Program-made: the position numbers and the translations under genes
Assembly: GCA_029262675.1 (NCBI GenBank)
Contig: JAJCYW010000004.1
Span: 62,001 to 126,000 of the forward strand
Reading direction: 5' to 3'
Source: Chloroflexota bacterium
GTDB lineage: Bacteria; Chloroflexota; Dehalococcoidia; DSTF01; RBG-16-68-14
Length of the DNA: 64,000 nucleotides
The notes under the pieces: generated by a model
Database searches by the model: none
Seen by the model: the letters and a program-made list of their open reading frames with translations, nothing else
What the model was told of the DNA's origin: nothing
In this document: positions 8,575 to 17,020 of the stretch, one piece after another
How positions within the stretch are numbered: position 1 is the stretch's first letter
Layout: each line of letters begins with the position of its first letter

Positions 8575-9120
8575 ATGTCAGCCGTGTTGACTCGATCCTG
8601 CGAGTTTGAGACGCAGCGACTAGAAGTGCGCGACTGGCACTCCGAATCGTGGAGTGCCGAACTGAAGAGCAACCTGCCAGCGACCGTCGCGGGCATGCTG
8701 ACTGCTTCGGTAACGCGGTCGCTGCCCGACGCTTGGCACGGTGACTTCACCCCCAAGAGAGGCCGAGATTGGATTGAGGAGCGGGACGGCGAGGGCGCAA
8801 CGCTGCTGGTGGCCGAAAGTGACGCCAAGGAACCTGTAGGCCTGGTCATGCTGTTCGAGCTGGATACGGATGATGGTGTTGAAGTAAGACTCGGCTATCT
8901 CTTGGCTGAGGCTGCGTGGGGGAAGGGGTTCGCGACGGAGCTAGTCGCTGGGCTCATTGCATGGTGCCGCCGGCAAGCTGGTGTCACTTCGATCGCCGGT
9001 GGAGTCGCGCGGGACAACCCCGCCTCCAAGCGAGTGCTGGAGAAGAACGGTTTCGTTGTGAGTACTGCCTTTGGTGAAAGCGACGCAAACGAAGAAGTCC
9101 TGCGACTCGTCCTTGCTTGA
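8575..9120 (+). CDS. GNAT-family N-acetyltransferase (RimJ/RimL-like)
   Basis: A 181-residue acetyltransferase. The N-terminal TQRLEVRDW stretch is typical of the RimJ/RimL branch, and the acetyl-CoA pyrophosphate loop is seen as EAAWGKGFATE after the LGYLL strand. The C-terminal N-P-A-S-K-R-V-L-E-K-N-G-F segment is the usual family end. It probably acetylates an amino group on a small molecule, aminoglycoside or protein N-terminus. No functional link to its neighbours is evident. The start follows the stranded tail by 12 bases with only a weak GAGG site, so the start is less certain than the family. Confidence 0.8.
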   Translation: MSAVLTRSCEFETQRLEVRDWHSESWSAELKSNLPATVAGMLTASVTRSLPDAWHGDFTPKRGRDWIEERDGEGATLLVAESDAKEPVGLVMLFELDTDDGVEVRLGYLLAEAAWGKGFATELVAGLIAWCRRQAGVTSIAGGVARDNPASKRVLEKNGFVVSTAFGESDANEEVLRLVLA

Positions 9121-9194
9121 CCGACAATCGCGTCGCCGGATGTCAGGGGTTGCTACCATCAGGTGTGACGTATGGGGAGGCCGGGACATTTCGC

Positions 9195-10061
9195 CTACGC
9201 CTCCCCCAACCGCTCGTCCCGCGCCTCGGCGTCCTGCTTGCGGATGTCCCAGAATCGCGGCTTGCGCTTCTCCACGAAGGCGTTGCCGCCCTCCTTACCT
9301 TCGGGGCTGTCGAACCAATCCGGGTACATCTCGCCGGAGATGAGGCCCATCTCCTTGTAGCCGTCCATCTCCTGGTCGAACGTCGCCTTCAGGATCTCTA
9401 GGCAGCCGGGGCTGAGAGCCAGCATCTCCTCGCACCACTGCGCCACTTCGTCGTCGAGCTTGTCGTCCGGCACAACCGCGTTCACCAGGCCCATCCGCTC
9501 GGCCTCCTCCGCGGAGTACCGGCGGCAGAGCATCCACATCTCGCGCGCCTTCTTCATGCCGACCACTTTCGAGAGATAAGGCACGAAGAAGCCGTCGGCA
9601 GGGCTGGAGACCTTGGGGCCGGCCTGGCCGAACTTCGCGGTCTCGGACGCGATCGTGAAGTCGCAGCAGTAGGCGAGGTGGTTCGCTCCCGCGATGCAGT
9701 AGCCGCGCACGGCGGCGAGGATCGGCTTGCGGGAGCTGCGCAGGAGTCGGTTGTACGGGTAGCGAAAGTAGAAGGCCTCGCGCAGGCCCCAGCGTTCCCA
9801 ATCGACGTCGCCGCCCGTGCCGAAGTTCTTCCCGATCGCGGTGAGCACGATGACGCCCACCATGGGGTCGTGGTTGGCGTCGTAGAAGGCGCGGAACATC
9901 TCGTCCACGGTCTGGTTCGTCACCGCGTTGTACTTCTCCGGCCGGTTGATCGAGACGCGCGCGACGCCGCCCTCCAGCTCTTCGTGGTGGCGCTTCTCGT
10001 AGACGATCTCGCTGAAGTCGAAACCCTCGCCCTCAACCTGCTGCCATTCGCTCCACGACAT
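9195..10061 (-). CDS. Enoyl-CoA hydratase/isomerase family, MenB/BadI-like
   Basis: A 288-residue crotonase-fold protein. The frame is open to 10385, but ATG 10061 has a GAGAGGGG site and gives a normal N-terminus. The run FGQAGPKVSS, then VVGMKKAREMW and RRYSAEEAERMGLVN, closely follows MenB (naphthoyl-CoA synthase) and BadI (2-ketocyclohexanecarboxyl-CoA hydrolase), as does the end FVEKRKPRF. Both relatives close or open a ring by Claisen-type chemistry on a CoA ester. A BadI-like ring-opening step would fit an alicyclic acid pathway. No men genes are nearby, so menaquinone synthesis is unlikely. The ring-cleavage role is inference. Confidence 0.8.
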   Translation of the reverse strand: MSWSEWQQVEGEGFDFSEIVYEKRHHEELEGGVARVSINRPEKYNAVTNQTVDEMFRAFYDANHDPMVGVIVLTAIGKNFGTGGDVDWERWGLREAFYFRYPYNRLLRSSRKPILAAVRGYCIAGANHLAYCCDFTIASETAKFGQAGPKVSSPADGFFVPYLSKVVGMKKAREMWMLCRRYSAEEAERMGLVNAVVPDDKLDDEVAQWCEEMLALSPGCLEILKATFDQEMDGYKEMGLISGEMYPDWFDSPEGKEGGNAFVEKRKPRFWDIRKQDAEARDERLGEA

Positions 10062-10114
10062 ACCGAAGCCCCTCTCGCTCACGTGTGTTGCGTATCGGTC
10101 GCAGCGTACTGCTA

Positions 10115-10144
10115 CCCATTCGTCTTCGCAAGAAGACGAACGGG
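10115..10144. other. Strong hairpin with GCAA loop in a divergent intergenic region
   Basis: Inverted repeat of 13 bp with one A-C mismatch, arms CCCATTCGTCTTC and GAAGACGAACGGG, closing a GCAA tetraloop (GNRA class). It lies between two divergent crotonase genes. It could be a 5' UTR structure of the minus-strand gene or an operator; the sequence alone does not decide. Confidence 0.5.
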
Positions 10145-10274
10145 CGGTCTCCGCAAGGGGCTCCCCAGCAAGCTGGGCAGCTTGCCGGTTGCCCGTCGTT
10201 TGGCCGTCCAGTATAGTTGCCGCGCGGGGAGCACCCGGCACAGCGCATGCCAGAACTGGGGAGGAACACGCCGA

Positions 10275-11072
10275 ATGTCCGGTTACGATCGATTCGAGCA
10301 CTTGAGCGTCGAGCTGAACGACGGCGTCGCCGTCTGCACCATGAACCGGCCGAAAGCGCTCAACTCGGTGAACAGAGCAATGCACAAGGAACTGGAATCA
10401 CTCTTCGGCCAGTTGGGCGAAGACCGCGACGTGCGGGCCGTCGTCCTTACCGGTGCCGGGCGCGCTTTCTGCGCGGGCGGCGACGTGAAGGAGATGGGCT
10501 CCGACGAGCCGGATGACCGGCCCGCCGGCATCTTCGACTCCGGCGCGCGGCAGCTCGTCACCAAGCTGCTCGCTATTGAGCAGCCCGTCGTCGCGGCCGT
10601 GAACGGCGTGGCCGTCGGCCTCGGCGCGACGCTGGCGCTCCTCTGCGACGTCGTTTTCATGGCCGAATCGGCGCGCATCGGCGACACGCACGTGCAGATC
10701 GGCCTTGTGCCGGGAGACGGTGGGTCGATCATCTGGCCGCTGCTAGTCGGGCCCGCTCGCGCTAAGGAGTACCTGATGACCGGCGACCTGATCCCCGCGC
10801 CGGAGGCGGAGCGCATCGGGCTCGTCAACCACGTCGTCGCCGACGACAAGGTGCTCGACGACGCGCTCGCGTTCGCCGGCCGCCTCGCCGACGGGCCCAC
10901 GATGGCCATTCGCTTCACGAAACTCTCGATCCAGCGCACGATCCTTCAGAACGCGCTCCAGTCGATGGACGTCTCGCTCGCGCTTGAGACGATCACCGGC
11001 ACGAGCCACGATTACACCGAAGCGACGACGGCCTGGAGCGAGAAGCGCACTCCCGAGTTTAAGGGGCGCTAG
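10275..11072 (+). CDS. Enoyl-CoA hydratase/isomerase family protein without the catalytic Glu pair
   Basis: A 265-residue crotonase-fold protein that starts at ATG 10275; the longer open frame from 9678 overlaps the divergent gene. The oxyanion-hole segment AFCAGGDV is intact. At the positions of the two hydratase glutamates (rat ECH Glu144 and Glu164) I read Thr (GATLALLCD) and His (GDTHVQIG), while an Asp appears in VPGDGG. It is therefore not a standard hydratase; isomerase, hydrolase or lyase activity is possible. An ACAD follows 29 bases later, suggesting one acyl-CoA module. Confidence 0.8.
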   Translation: MSGYDRFEHLSVELNDGVAVCTMNRPKALNSVNRAMHKELESLFGQLGEDRDVRAVVLTGAGRAFCAGGDVKEMGSDEPDDRPAGIFDSGARQLVTKLLAIEQPVVAAVNGVAVGLGATLALLCDVVFMAESARIGDTHVQIGLVPGDGGSIIWPLLVGPARAKEYLMTGDLIPAPEAERIGLVNHVVADDKVLDDALAFAGRLADGPTMAIRFTKLSIQRTILQNALQSMDVSLALETITGTSHDYTEATTAWSEKRTPEFKGR

Positions 11073-11087
11073 CTGGCCGCTAGCGCC
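11065..11087 (+). terminator. Hairpin over the stop codon of the crotonase gene
   Basis: Perfect 9-bp inverted repeat GGCGCTAGC / GCTAGCGCC with a 5-base loop; the TAG stop (11070-11072) is inside the left arm. The next ATG is only 15 bases beyond, so the hairpin may modulate or attenuate the downstream ACAD rather than end transcription. No T-tract. The same 8-bp core arms recur at 52938-52958. Confidence 0.4.
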
Positions 11088-11101
11088 GGTGCCGAGTCCC
11101 A

Positions 11102-12283
11102 ATGAATTTCCGTTTCAGCGCAGACGAAGAGGCGTTTCGTGACGATCTGCGTGCGTTTCTGCGCGCGGAGTGGAGCGGCGGCACCGGCGACGCCGCGGTC
11201 GATAGCGTCGAGGAGTACGAACGCGAGCGCGCGTTTGAGAAGAAGCTGGCGGAGCGCGGCTGGCTGACGCTGGCCTGGCCCGCCGCCTACGGCGGCCGCG
11301 ACGCTACGAACGTCATGCAGGCGATCATGAAGGAGGAGTGCTCCTACGCGCGCGCTCCTATCGGCGGCGGGCCGGGTGGCCAGGCGACGGGCCTCGTAGG
11401 CCCTGCGGTGATGGCCCACGGCACGGACGAGCAGAAGCAGCGCTTCCTGCCACCGATCGCCGCCGGCGACACGACCTGGTGTCAGGGTTTCTCCGAGCCG
11501 GAAGCAGGCTCCGACCTCGCCTCTGTGCAGACGCGGGCGGTGCTGGACGGCGACAACTACATCGTCAACGGCCACAAGGTCTGGACGTCCGGCGCGGAGT
11601 ACGCCGACTGGGTGCACATGATGGTGCGTACAGACCCGGACGCCCCGAAGCACAAAGGCATCTCGTACCTGCTCGTCGATATGAAATCGCCGGGCATCAG
11701 CTTCCGGCCAATCGAGGAATTGACCGGCCGCTCCGGCTTCCACGAGACGTTCTTCGACAACGTCGCCGTGCCGAAATCCAACCTGCTGGGCGAGGAGAAC
11801 CGCGGCTGGTACGTCGCAACGACAACGCTCGGCTTCGAGCGGTCGGGCGTCGGCCGCGTCGGCGCCGTGTCGCGTTCGTTTGACGACCTGCGCGGCTACC
11901 TCGCCGCCGCTTCGTTGCCCGATACAGCCAACGCGCGGCGGACGGCCCAGAAGCTAAAGCTCGCGGAGCACCGCATCGAGATCGAGATCGGCCGTTGGCT
12001 GGCCTACCGGGTGGCCTGGATGCAGGACGCGGGCCTCTCGCCGACGTACGAGTCCTCGGTGTCCAAGACGTACACCACGGAAGTAGCCCAGCGGCTGGCG
12101 AACACGGCCGTCAACGCGCTGGGGCAGGCGGGCGGCCTCCAGTTCGATTCCTACCACGCGCCGCTGGACGGATTGCCGGCGTTCACGTATCTACTGACCG
12201 CCCACTGGACGATTTCTGCGGGAACAAATGAAATCCAGCGCAACATCGTCGCGCAGCGGGGTCTCGGCTTGCCGCGGGGGTAG
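11102..12283 (+). CDS. Acyl-CoA dehydrogenase
   Basis: A 393-residue flavoprotein. It would introduce a 2,3 double bond into an acyl-CoA and pass electrons to ETF. The N-terminal helical domain starts NFRFSADEEAF, the FAD motif SEPEAGSDLA lies at 131-140 and the C-terminus ends RGLGLPRG. The MCAD-type C-terminal catalytic Glu (YEGT) is Ala here (SAGT); the likely base is Glu246 in LGFER, as in isovaleryl-CoA-type enzymes. This type often acts on branched or bulky acyl groups. A stranded copy of its kind of C-terminus sits at 20496-20582. Confidence 0.88.
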   Translation: MNFRFSADEEAFRDDLRAFLRAEWSGGTGDAAVDSVEEYERERAFEKKLAERGWLTLAWPAAYGGRDATNVMQAIMKEECSYARAPIGGGPGGQATGLVGPAVMAHGTDEQKQRFLPPIAAGDTTWCQGFSEPEAGSDLASVQTRAVLDGDNYIVNGHKVWTSGAEYADWVHMMVRTDPDAPKHKGISYLLVDMKSPGISFRPIEELTGRSGFHETFFDNVAVPKSNLLGEENRGWYVATTTLGFERSGVGRVGAVSRSFDDLRGYLAAASLPDTANARRTAQKLKLAEHRIEIEIGRWLAYRVAWMQDAGLSPTYESSVSKTYTTEVAQRLANTAVNALGQAGGLQFDSYHAPLDGLPAFTYLLTAHWTISAGTNEIQRNIVAQRGLGLPRG

Positions 12284-12307
12284 GGCACCCGCCTTCCCCT
12301 CGCTTCC

Positions 12308-12760
12308 CTACGCCCTCCGGCGTGCCCGCAGCTTTTCGAGCAGCTCCGCGTCGGTTGCTTCGATGTCAAATCCCTCCGGGAAAGGGGGACGTGGCGGTTC
12401 GCCGATGCCTTCCAGGACCCGTGCGTGCTGATAGTAGGCCGGGCTCAGGTACCGCAGAATACCCACGATGAGCAGAGGGTGGGTTGCAAGCAGGGCTTCG
12501 ACTACTTTGGCGCCAGCCTCCGGTGTCATTCCGGCTAGGCCCTCCGCGTGCTGGGAGAGAGCCGCTTCCTGTACCGCCTGCACCCCCACCTCGACCGGTG
12601 GGCCGAGCAACGGATCGGCCTGGAGCGCCTCGGCCACGGCGGGTGAAAGGCCCAGGGCGCCTGCGCCCGGAAGGTCCCCGGACGCGCTCGGAGGAATCAC
12701 GAGGTCCAGGAGTGCCTTCATGAAGTCGAGGTCGTTCAGGGCCGCAGGTGTATCCATCAT
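12308..12760 (-). CDS. Small partner of GMC oxidoreductase (gluconate 2-dehydrogenase subunit 3-like)
   Basis: A 150-residue protein whose ATG overlaps the stop of the GMC oxidoreductase (ATGA, 12757-12760), so the two are coupled. The N-terminal LLDLVIPPSASGDLPGAGALG resembles the Pro/Gly start of the subunit 3 family that accompanies membrane-bound gluconate and sugar dehydrogenases. The rest is helical with a basic end (KLRARRRA). No Tat or Sec signal is seen, so it would stay in the cytoplasm unless carried by a partner. Assignment rests mainly on context and a short motif. Confidence 0.6.
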   Translation of the reverse strand: MMDTPAALNDLDFMKALLDLVIPPSASGDLPGAGALGLSPAVAEALQADPLLGPPVEVGVQAVQEAALSQHAEGLAGMTPEAGAKVVEALLATHPLLIVGILRYLSPAYYQHARVLEGIGEPPRPPFPEGFDIEATDAELLEKLRARRRA

Positions 12761-14367
12761 GCGTCGTCGAAGAGAGTTTCTATGTTCTTCTTGATGCTAT
12801 CTGCCACGTAGAGCGCGAACGCCTGGATCGTCGACGTGGGGTTCACCGCACCAGCGCTCACGAAGACACTGCCATCCACAACGAAGAGGTTCTTCACGTC
12901 GTGCGCCTGGCCCCTCTCGTTGACCACCGAGGTCGTCGAGTTCCTGCCCATCCGGGCCGTCCCCATCAGGTGCCAGCCCGCGGCGCGCATCAGCGGATCC
13001 ACCACTGTTTCCACCGCGCCCGCGGCCGTCAACGCCTCCTTCGCCCGCTCAACCGCGTGTGCCAGCATGTTCCGGCTGTTCTCGCTCAGACGATACGTGA
13101 CCTTCGGCGCCGGGATCCCGTGCGCGTCCGTCAGTTCCGCGTCGAGGGTGACGGTGTTGGTTTCCTCCGGCAGATCTTCGGCGATGCCGAGCAGCGTCGC
13201 TGTGTGGTCGTAGAGCCGGGCGAACGACCGGTGGTGGTCCTCTCCCCAGGGAATGAGACCGTGGATCATTCCCCACAGCGCGGTCTGTACAGGGCCCAGT
13301 CCCCGTATCGCTTCGAACGAGTACCCCCGCACGAACTCCCGGGAACGATCGGTCTGGTAGAACTCGTGGCTCCAGAACGAGCAGCCCATGGGTCCGCGGC
13401 GGCTCTGGAGCGGTTCCTCGAAGATACCCGTGATCATCGCGTACGGATGAAACATCAGGTTCTTGCCAACGCGGCCGCTGCTGTTCGCCAGCCCGTCGGG
13501 GTGTCGTTTACTCTTAGAGTTGAGTAGCAACCTCGGCGTGCCGATGCCGTTGCACGCCAGCACCACGATCTCCGCCTTCTGCTCCTGCAGTCGGCCCACC
13601 TCGTCGTAGTAGAGGACCCCGTCCGCCATGCCGTCCTCTCGCACGGTGATCTCACGCACGCGGCAGTTGGCGCGCACCCGGACGCCTTTACGTTGGGCCA
13701 CCGGCCAGTAGGTGATGTCGGTACTGGCCTTGGCGCCGTGCGCGCAGCCCGTAATGCAGGGGCCAAGGTTGATGCACGCCTCGCGCCCCTCATACTCTTG
13801 CGACAAGATGGCGCTATCGGATGGCCACCAGTGCCAGCCGAGCTTCTCGAAGCCGGAGGCCAGCGTGTTTCCGGACTTGCCGAGCGGCAGCGGTGGCAAC
13901 GGCGGCTCGTGATATGGGTACGCCGGGTCGCCCTCCAGCCCCGAAACGCCCATCATCCGGTCGTTCAGCGCGAAGTAAGGTTCGAGAGTCTCATAGTCGA
14001 TCGGCCAGTCCTCGCCGACGCCGTCCTCGCTCTTCATCCGGAAGTCCTTGGGCGTGAGGCGCGGGAAATGCGCCGCCCACAGGATGGTGCTCCCGCCCAC
14101 TGCGTTGAACATCAGGGGCGAAATGTCGGAGTCTTCTTCGTTGACCGGATAGTCCGCGGGCAGCCCGCGCACGTTTGGGCTGGTCGAGAAGTCCCCCATC
14201 CCGCGCTCTTCCCAGTCCAGCCCGTTGCTCGGGTAGTCCCGCTGCTTCATCCACGGGCCCTGGTCGAGGCACAGGACGCTCATGCCGGCGTCGGCGATGC
14301 TCCACGCGAACGCCGCCCCAGAAGCGCCCGCTCCGATCACCAGCACACCCACGGGTTCGTTCGACAT
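12757..14367 (-). CDS. GMC-family FAD-dependent oxidoreductase
   Basis: A 536-residue glucose-methanol-choline oxidoreductase. The Rossmann GAGASGAAFA lies at 13-22, the FAD-linked GGSTILWAAHFP near 110-121, the active-site HLMGTARMG near 460 and the closing NPTSTIQAFALYVAD at the C-terminus. A Cys cluster (C-I-N-L-G-P-C-I-T-G-C) near 197-207 resembles that of sugar/alcohol dehydrogenases which pass electrons to a carrier. It would oxidise an alcohol to a carbonyl, with the small protein 12308-12760 as partner. No signal peptide is present. Sterol, terpenol or sugar alcohol are all possible substrates. Confidence 0.87.
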   Translation of the reverse strand: MSNEPVGVLVIGAGASGAAFAWSIADAGMSVLCLDQGPWMKQRDYPSNGLDWEERGMGDFSTSPNVRGLPADYPVNEEDSDISPLMFNAVGGSTILWAAHFPRLTPKDFRMKSEDGVGEDWPIDYETLEPYFALNDRMMGVSGLEGDPAYPYHEPPLPPLPLGKSGNTLASGFEKLGWHWWPSDSAILSQEYEGREACINLGPCITGCAHGAKASTDITYWPVAQRKGVRVRANCRVREITVREDGMADGVLYYDEVGRLQEQKAEIVVLACNGIGTPRLLLNSKSKRHPDGLANSSGRVGKNLMFHPYAMITGIFEEPLQSRRGPMGCSFWSHEFYQTDRSREFVRGYSFEAIRGLGPVQTALWGMIHGLIPWGEDHHRSFARLYDHTATLLGIAEDLPEETNTVTLDAELTDAHGIPAPKVTYRLSENSRNMLAHAVERAKEALTAAGAVETVVDPLMRAAGWHLMGTARMGRNSTTSVVNERGQAHDVKNLFVVDGSVFVSAGAVNPTSTIQAFALYVADSIKKNIETLFDDA

Positions 14368-14700
14368 GGTGACATCCTACAGTAAACTCCGCGCTGGCTA
14401 TGTCCCTAGCTGCCCATCGCCGCGGACGGTTCTCGCGCGAGTTGGCGCATACGCAAACGATGCGCCGACCGCCTGCGGTGTGTTGCGCTAGCGCCTGACC
14501 GACCGTTGCCGGCGCTGAGTTTCAGACGATAACTGGACGAGTTTCGCTCGCCCTTGCAGCTATAGTGCCACAGCGCTCGTGGCCAGATAGCTTCTAAGCA
14601 GTGTGTCGCAGGGCACACGAGGTAGAATTAGTGCTGGGAACGCGTGTAAAATGCGGCTGCCAACGGTGATGCTGCAGGCAGGAACGTGGACGAGCGAAGC
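14368..14700. other. Divergent intergenic region, no gene recognised
   Basis: 333 bases between the GMC oxidoreductase (-) and the radical SAM gene (+). It must hold both promoters, but I see no convincing -35/-10 pair. It contains a short palindrome GCGCTAGCGC (14484-14493). The short open frames here lack ribosome sites and family resemblance and are left out. Confidence 0.5.
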
Positions 14701-15966
14701 ATGAAGATAATGATGGTCTACACGAACACGTACCGGGAGTTTGCCCCGGCACCGATCGGCGCGTCGCTCGTTGCCTCACGCCTCCGAAAGGATGGACATG
14801 AGGTCCGCTTCCTCGACCTGATGTTCGCAGAATCGCCGGCCCCAGAGGCGGCTCGGGTGGCTCTTGAATTCGAGCCCGAGCTCGTCTGTTACTCGATCCG
14901 AAACGTCGACAACCAGTCCGCCGCGGACTTCTTCGACCCGCTGCCGACCATCCAGTCGATCGTTTCAGCCGTGCGGGCGGCTTGCCCGGCGCCCACGCTC
15001 CTTGGCGGCACGGCCTTCACGACTTTTCCCGGTCAGTTCCTGGAAGCTCTTGAAGCTGACTTCGGGATCGCTGGTGACGACTTAGCGGCCATCTCGCGCT
15101 TCGTCACGGCGCTCGCGGCGGGCCAGCCCGACTACACTTTGCCAGGGCTGGTCTTCCGTGACGAGGAGGGCATCCACCGCAATCCGTTCACAATCCGCGG
15201 GTATGCCGACACCGTCTTTGACAATTGGGATTTCCTCGACCTGCCTGCCTACCAGGAGTCAGAAGCGACCCAGGTGGACTGCGGTCTGGTGGTCCGGACG
15301 GGGTGCCCATTCGAGTGTGTCTATTGCGACTACTATCGGACCTTCGGCCGAAGATACGTTCTTCGTGACCCGGTTCGGGTGGCGGAGGAGGCCCTGAGCC
15401 TGCAGCAGATGGGCGCGCAGTCCGCGATATTTGCGGACGCCGGCTTCAACCGGCCACTCGACCACGCCAAGGACGTGTTGCGCGCAATGGTCAGTGCCGG
15501 GGTGCGGCTGAATCTTATGGCGATATTCGAGCCGGGCGAGATTGACCGAGAGTTCGTCGACCTCTTCCGCCGGGCCGGCGGGGTGGGAGTGCTTCTCTAC
15601 GCCGAGAGCCTGTGCGACGAAGTCCTTGCCCGCTGGCGCAAGCCGTTTCAGGTCGCCGACGTGGTTCGCGGAGGAGAGATGTTCGCCCGGGCCGAGATCG
15701 CTTGCATCCTCACCCTGACGTTCGGTGGGCCGGGAGAGACGCCAGAGACGGTCGAAGAAACCCTGCGGGTTGCCTCGGCGATCAGCCCGGCGATCACGCA
15801 TATGGTCCACGGCTACCGGATCCAGCCCGGGACCGAGCTGCAGAACATCGCCGTCGCAGAGGGAATCATCGCGCCGGACGACGACTGCTTTAGGGCCACT
15901 TTCTACCACTCCCCGTCGACCTCTCCTGAAATGCTCGCGGCTCGGCTGGTGCGCGAGAACGACTGA
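14701..15966 (+). CDS. Radical SAM protein with N-terminal B12-binding-like domain
   Basis: About 421 residues from ATG 14701; GTG 14686 would add five residues, and neither start has a strong ribosome site. Residues 1-125 look like a cobalamin-binding Rossmann domain (PIGASLVASRLRKDGHEV) but lack the His of the DxHxxG base-on motif. The radical SAM cluster is C202-x3-C206-x2-C209, followed by a TIM-barrel pattern with FGGPGET. Such class B-like enzymes do methylations, ring contractions or other radical steps, for example on hopanoids or chlorins. It stands alone with no recognised pathway partner, so no function is assigned. Confidence 0.8.
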   Translation: MKIMMVYTNTYREFAPAPIGASLVASRLRKDGHEVRFLDLMFAESPAPEAARVALEFEPELVCYSIRNVDNQSAADFFDPLPTIQSIVSAVRAACPAPTLLGGTAFTTFPGQFLEALEADFGIAGDDLAAISRFVTALAAGQPDYTLPGLVFRDEEGIHRNPFTIRGYADTVFDNWDFLDLPAYQESEATQVDCGLVVRTGCPFECVYCDYYRTFGRRYVLRDPVRVAEEALSLQQMGAQSAIFADAGFNRPLDHAKDVLRAMVSAGVRLNLMAIFEPGEIDREFVDLFRRAGGVGVLLYAESLCDEVLARWRKPFQVADVVRGGEMFARAEIACILTLTFGGPGETPETVEETLRVASAISPAITHMVHGYRIQPGTELQNIAVAEGIIAPDDDCFRATFYHSPSTSPEMLAARLVREND

Positions 15967-16130
15967 TTTCACACGATGATGAAGTAGTGCACTCCTCTGT
16001 GCTACTCTCGTCACGTCAGAAACGCATTCCTGAATGAGGTCCCACACCGCTGCACCACTTGAGGACTCGACGAACCGCTAGAGTCGATCAGCGTGGGCCG
16101 AAAAATCACTGGCAAGGAAGGCTGGAGCGC

Positions 16131-17009
16131 ATGAAGCTTGGAGTTATCTTCCCCCAGACCGAGATCGGTAACGACCCGGCCGCTATCAAGGACTACGCAC
16201 AGGCGGCGGAGCAGCTCGGCTACGATCACGTTCTAGTCTACGACCACGTCCTCGGTGCGCACGCCGATCGTTTCAAGGAAGTCGGCTTTCGCCCGCCGTA
16301 TAGCCACGAGATGCCATTTCACGAACCATTTGCGCTCTTCGGTTTCCTTGGCGCGGCCACTGAGAAGCTAGAGCTGACCACTGGCATCCTGATCCTCCCG
16401 CAGCGCCAGACAGCCTTGGTCGCCAAGCAGGCCGCCGCCGTCGATGTCCTGAGCGCGGGCAGGCTGCGCCTAGGTGTTGGTATCGGCTGGAACTTCACCG
16501 AGTACGAGGCGCTGGGCGAGAACTTCAAGAACCGCGGCCGTCGCGCCGAAGAGCAGATCGAAGTGCTCCGCAAGCTTTGGACGAATGAGCTGGTTGACTT
16601 CGACGGCAAGTATCATTCGCTCTCGCAGGTGGGCATCAGCCCGCTGCCCGTCCAGCGGCCGATCCCGATTTGGATGGGTGCAATGGCCGAGGCCGCCGTC
16701 CAGCGTGCGGCGCGTATCGCCGACGGCTGGTTTCCGCAGTTCGGGCCGAATGCGGACGGCGAGGCAGCAATCGAGCGCTTTCGCGACTATGTCCGCGACG
16801 CTGGACGCGACCCGGCCGACGTCGGCGTCGAGGGTCGCATCAGCCTCGATCGTGGCTCCGACGAGGACCGTGGCTCAGTGCTGGAAGGCTGGAAACGGCT
16901 GGATGCAAGCCACGCTTCGTTCAACACGATGGGTGCTGGCCTGGCGTCGCCACAGGGGCACATCGACGCAATCAGGGACTTCAAGATGTTGGCCGACACG
17001 ATTATCTAG
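16131..17009 (+). CDS. Luciferase-like (LLM class) flavin/F420-dependent oxidoreductase
   Basis: A 292-residue TIM-barrel protein of the bacterial luciferase superfamily. The ATG at 16131 follows a GGAG site; the frame continues upstream without support. The family run is clear: KLGVIFPQTEIG, ADRF near 44, TGILILPQRQTALVAKQAAAVD, and GRLRLGVGIGWNFTEYEALG near 110. The last block is typical of the F420-dependent branch. It ends just before an aldo/keto reductase (11-base gap), so the two may act on the same carbonyl or alkene. FMN versus F420 cannot be decided from sequence. Confidence 0.83.
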   Translation: MKLGVIFPQTEIGNDPAAIKDYAQAAEQLGYDHVLVYDHVLGAHADRFKEVGFRPPYSHEMPFHEPFALFGFLGAATEKLELTTGILILPQRQTALVAKQAAAVDVLSAGRLRLGVGIGWNFTEYEALGENFKNRGRRAEEQIEVLRKLWTNELVDFDGKYHSLSQVGISPLPVQRPIPIWMGAMAEAAVQRAARIADGWFPQFGPNADGEAAIERFRDYVRDAGRDPADVGVEGRISLDRGSDEDRGSVLEGWKRLDASHASFNTMGAGLASPQGHIDAIRDFKMLADTII

Positions 17010-17020
17010 AAGGGGGACAG

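Noticed and set aside
14406..14618. 70-residue open frame in the divergent region before the radical SAM gene
   Set aside because: No ribosome site, Cys/Arg-rich shadow-like composition, no resemblance to a known family.
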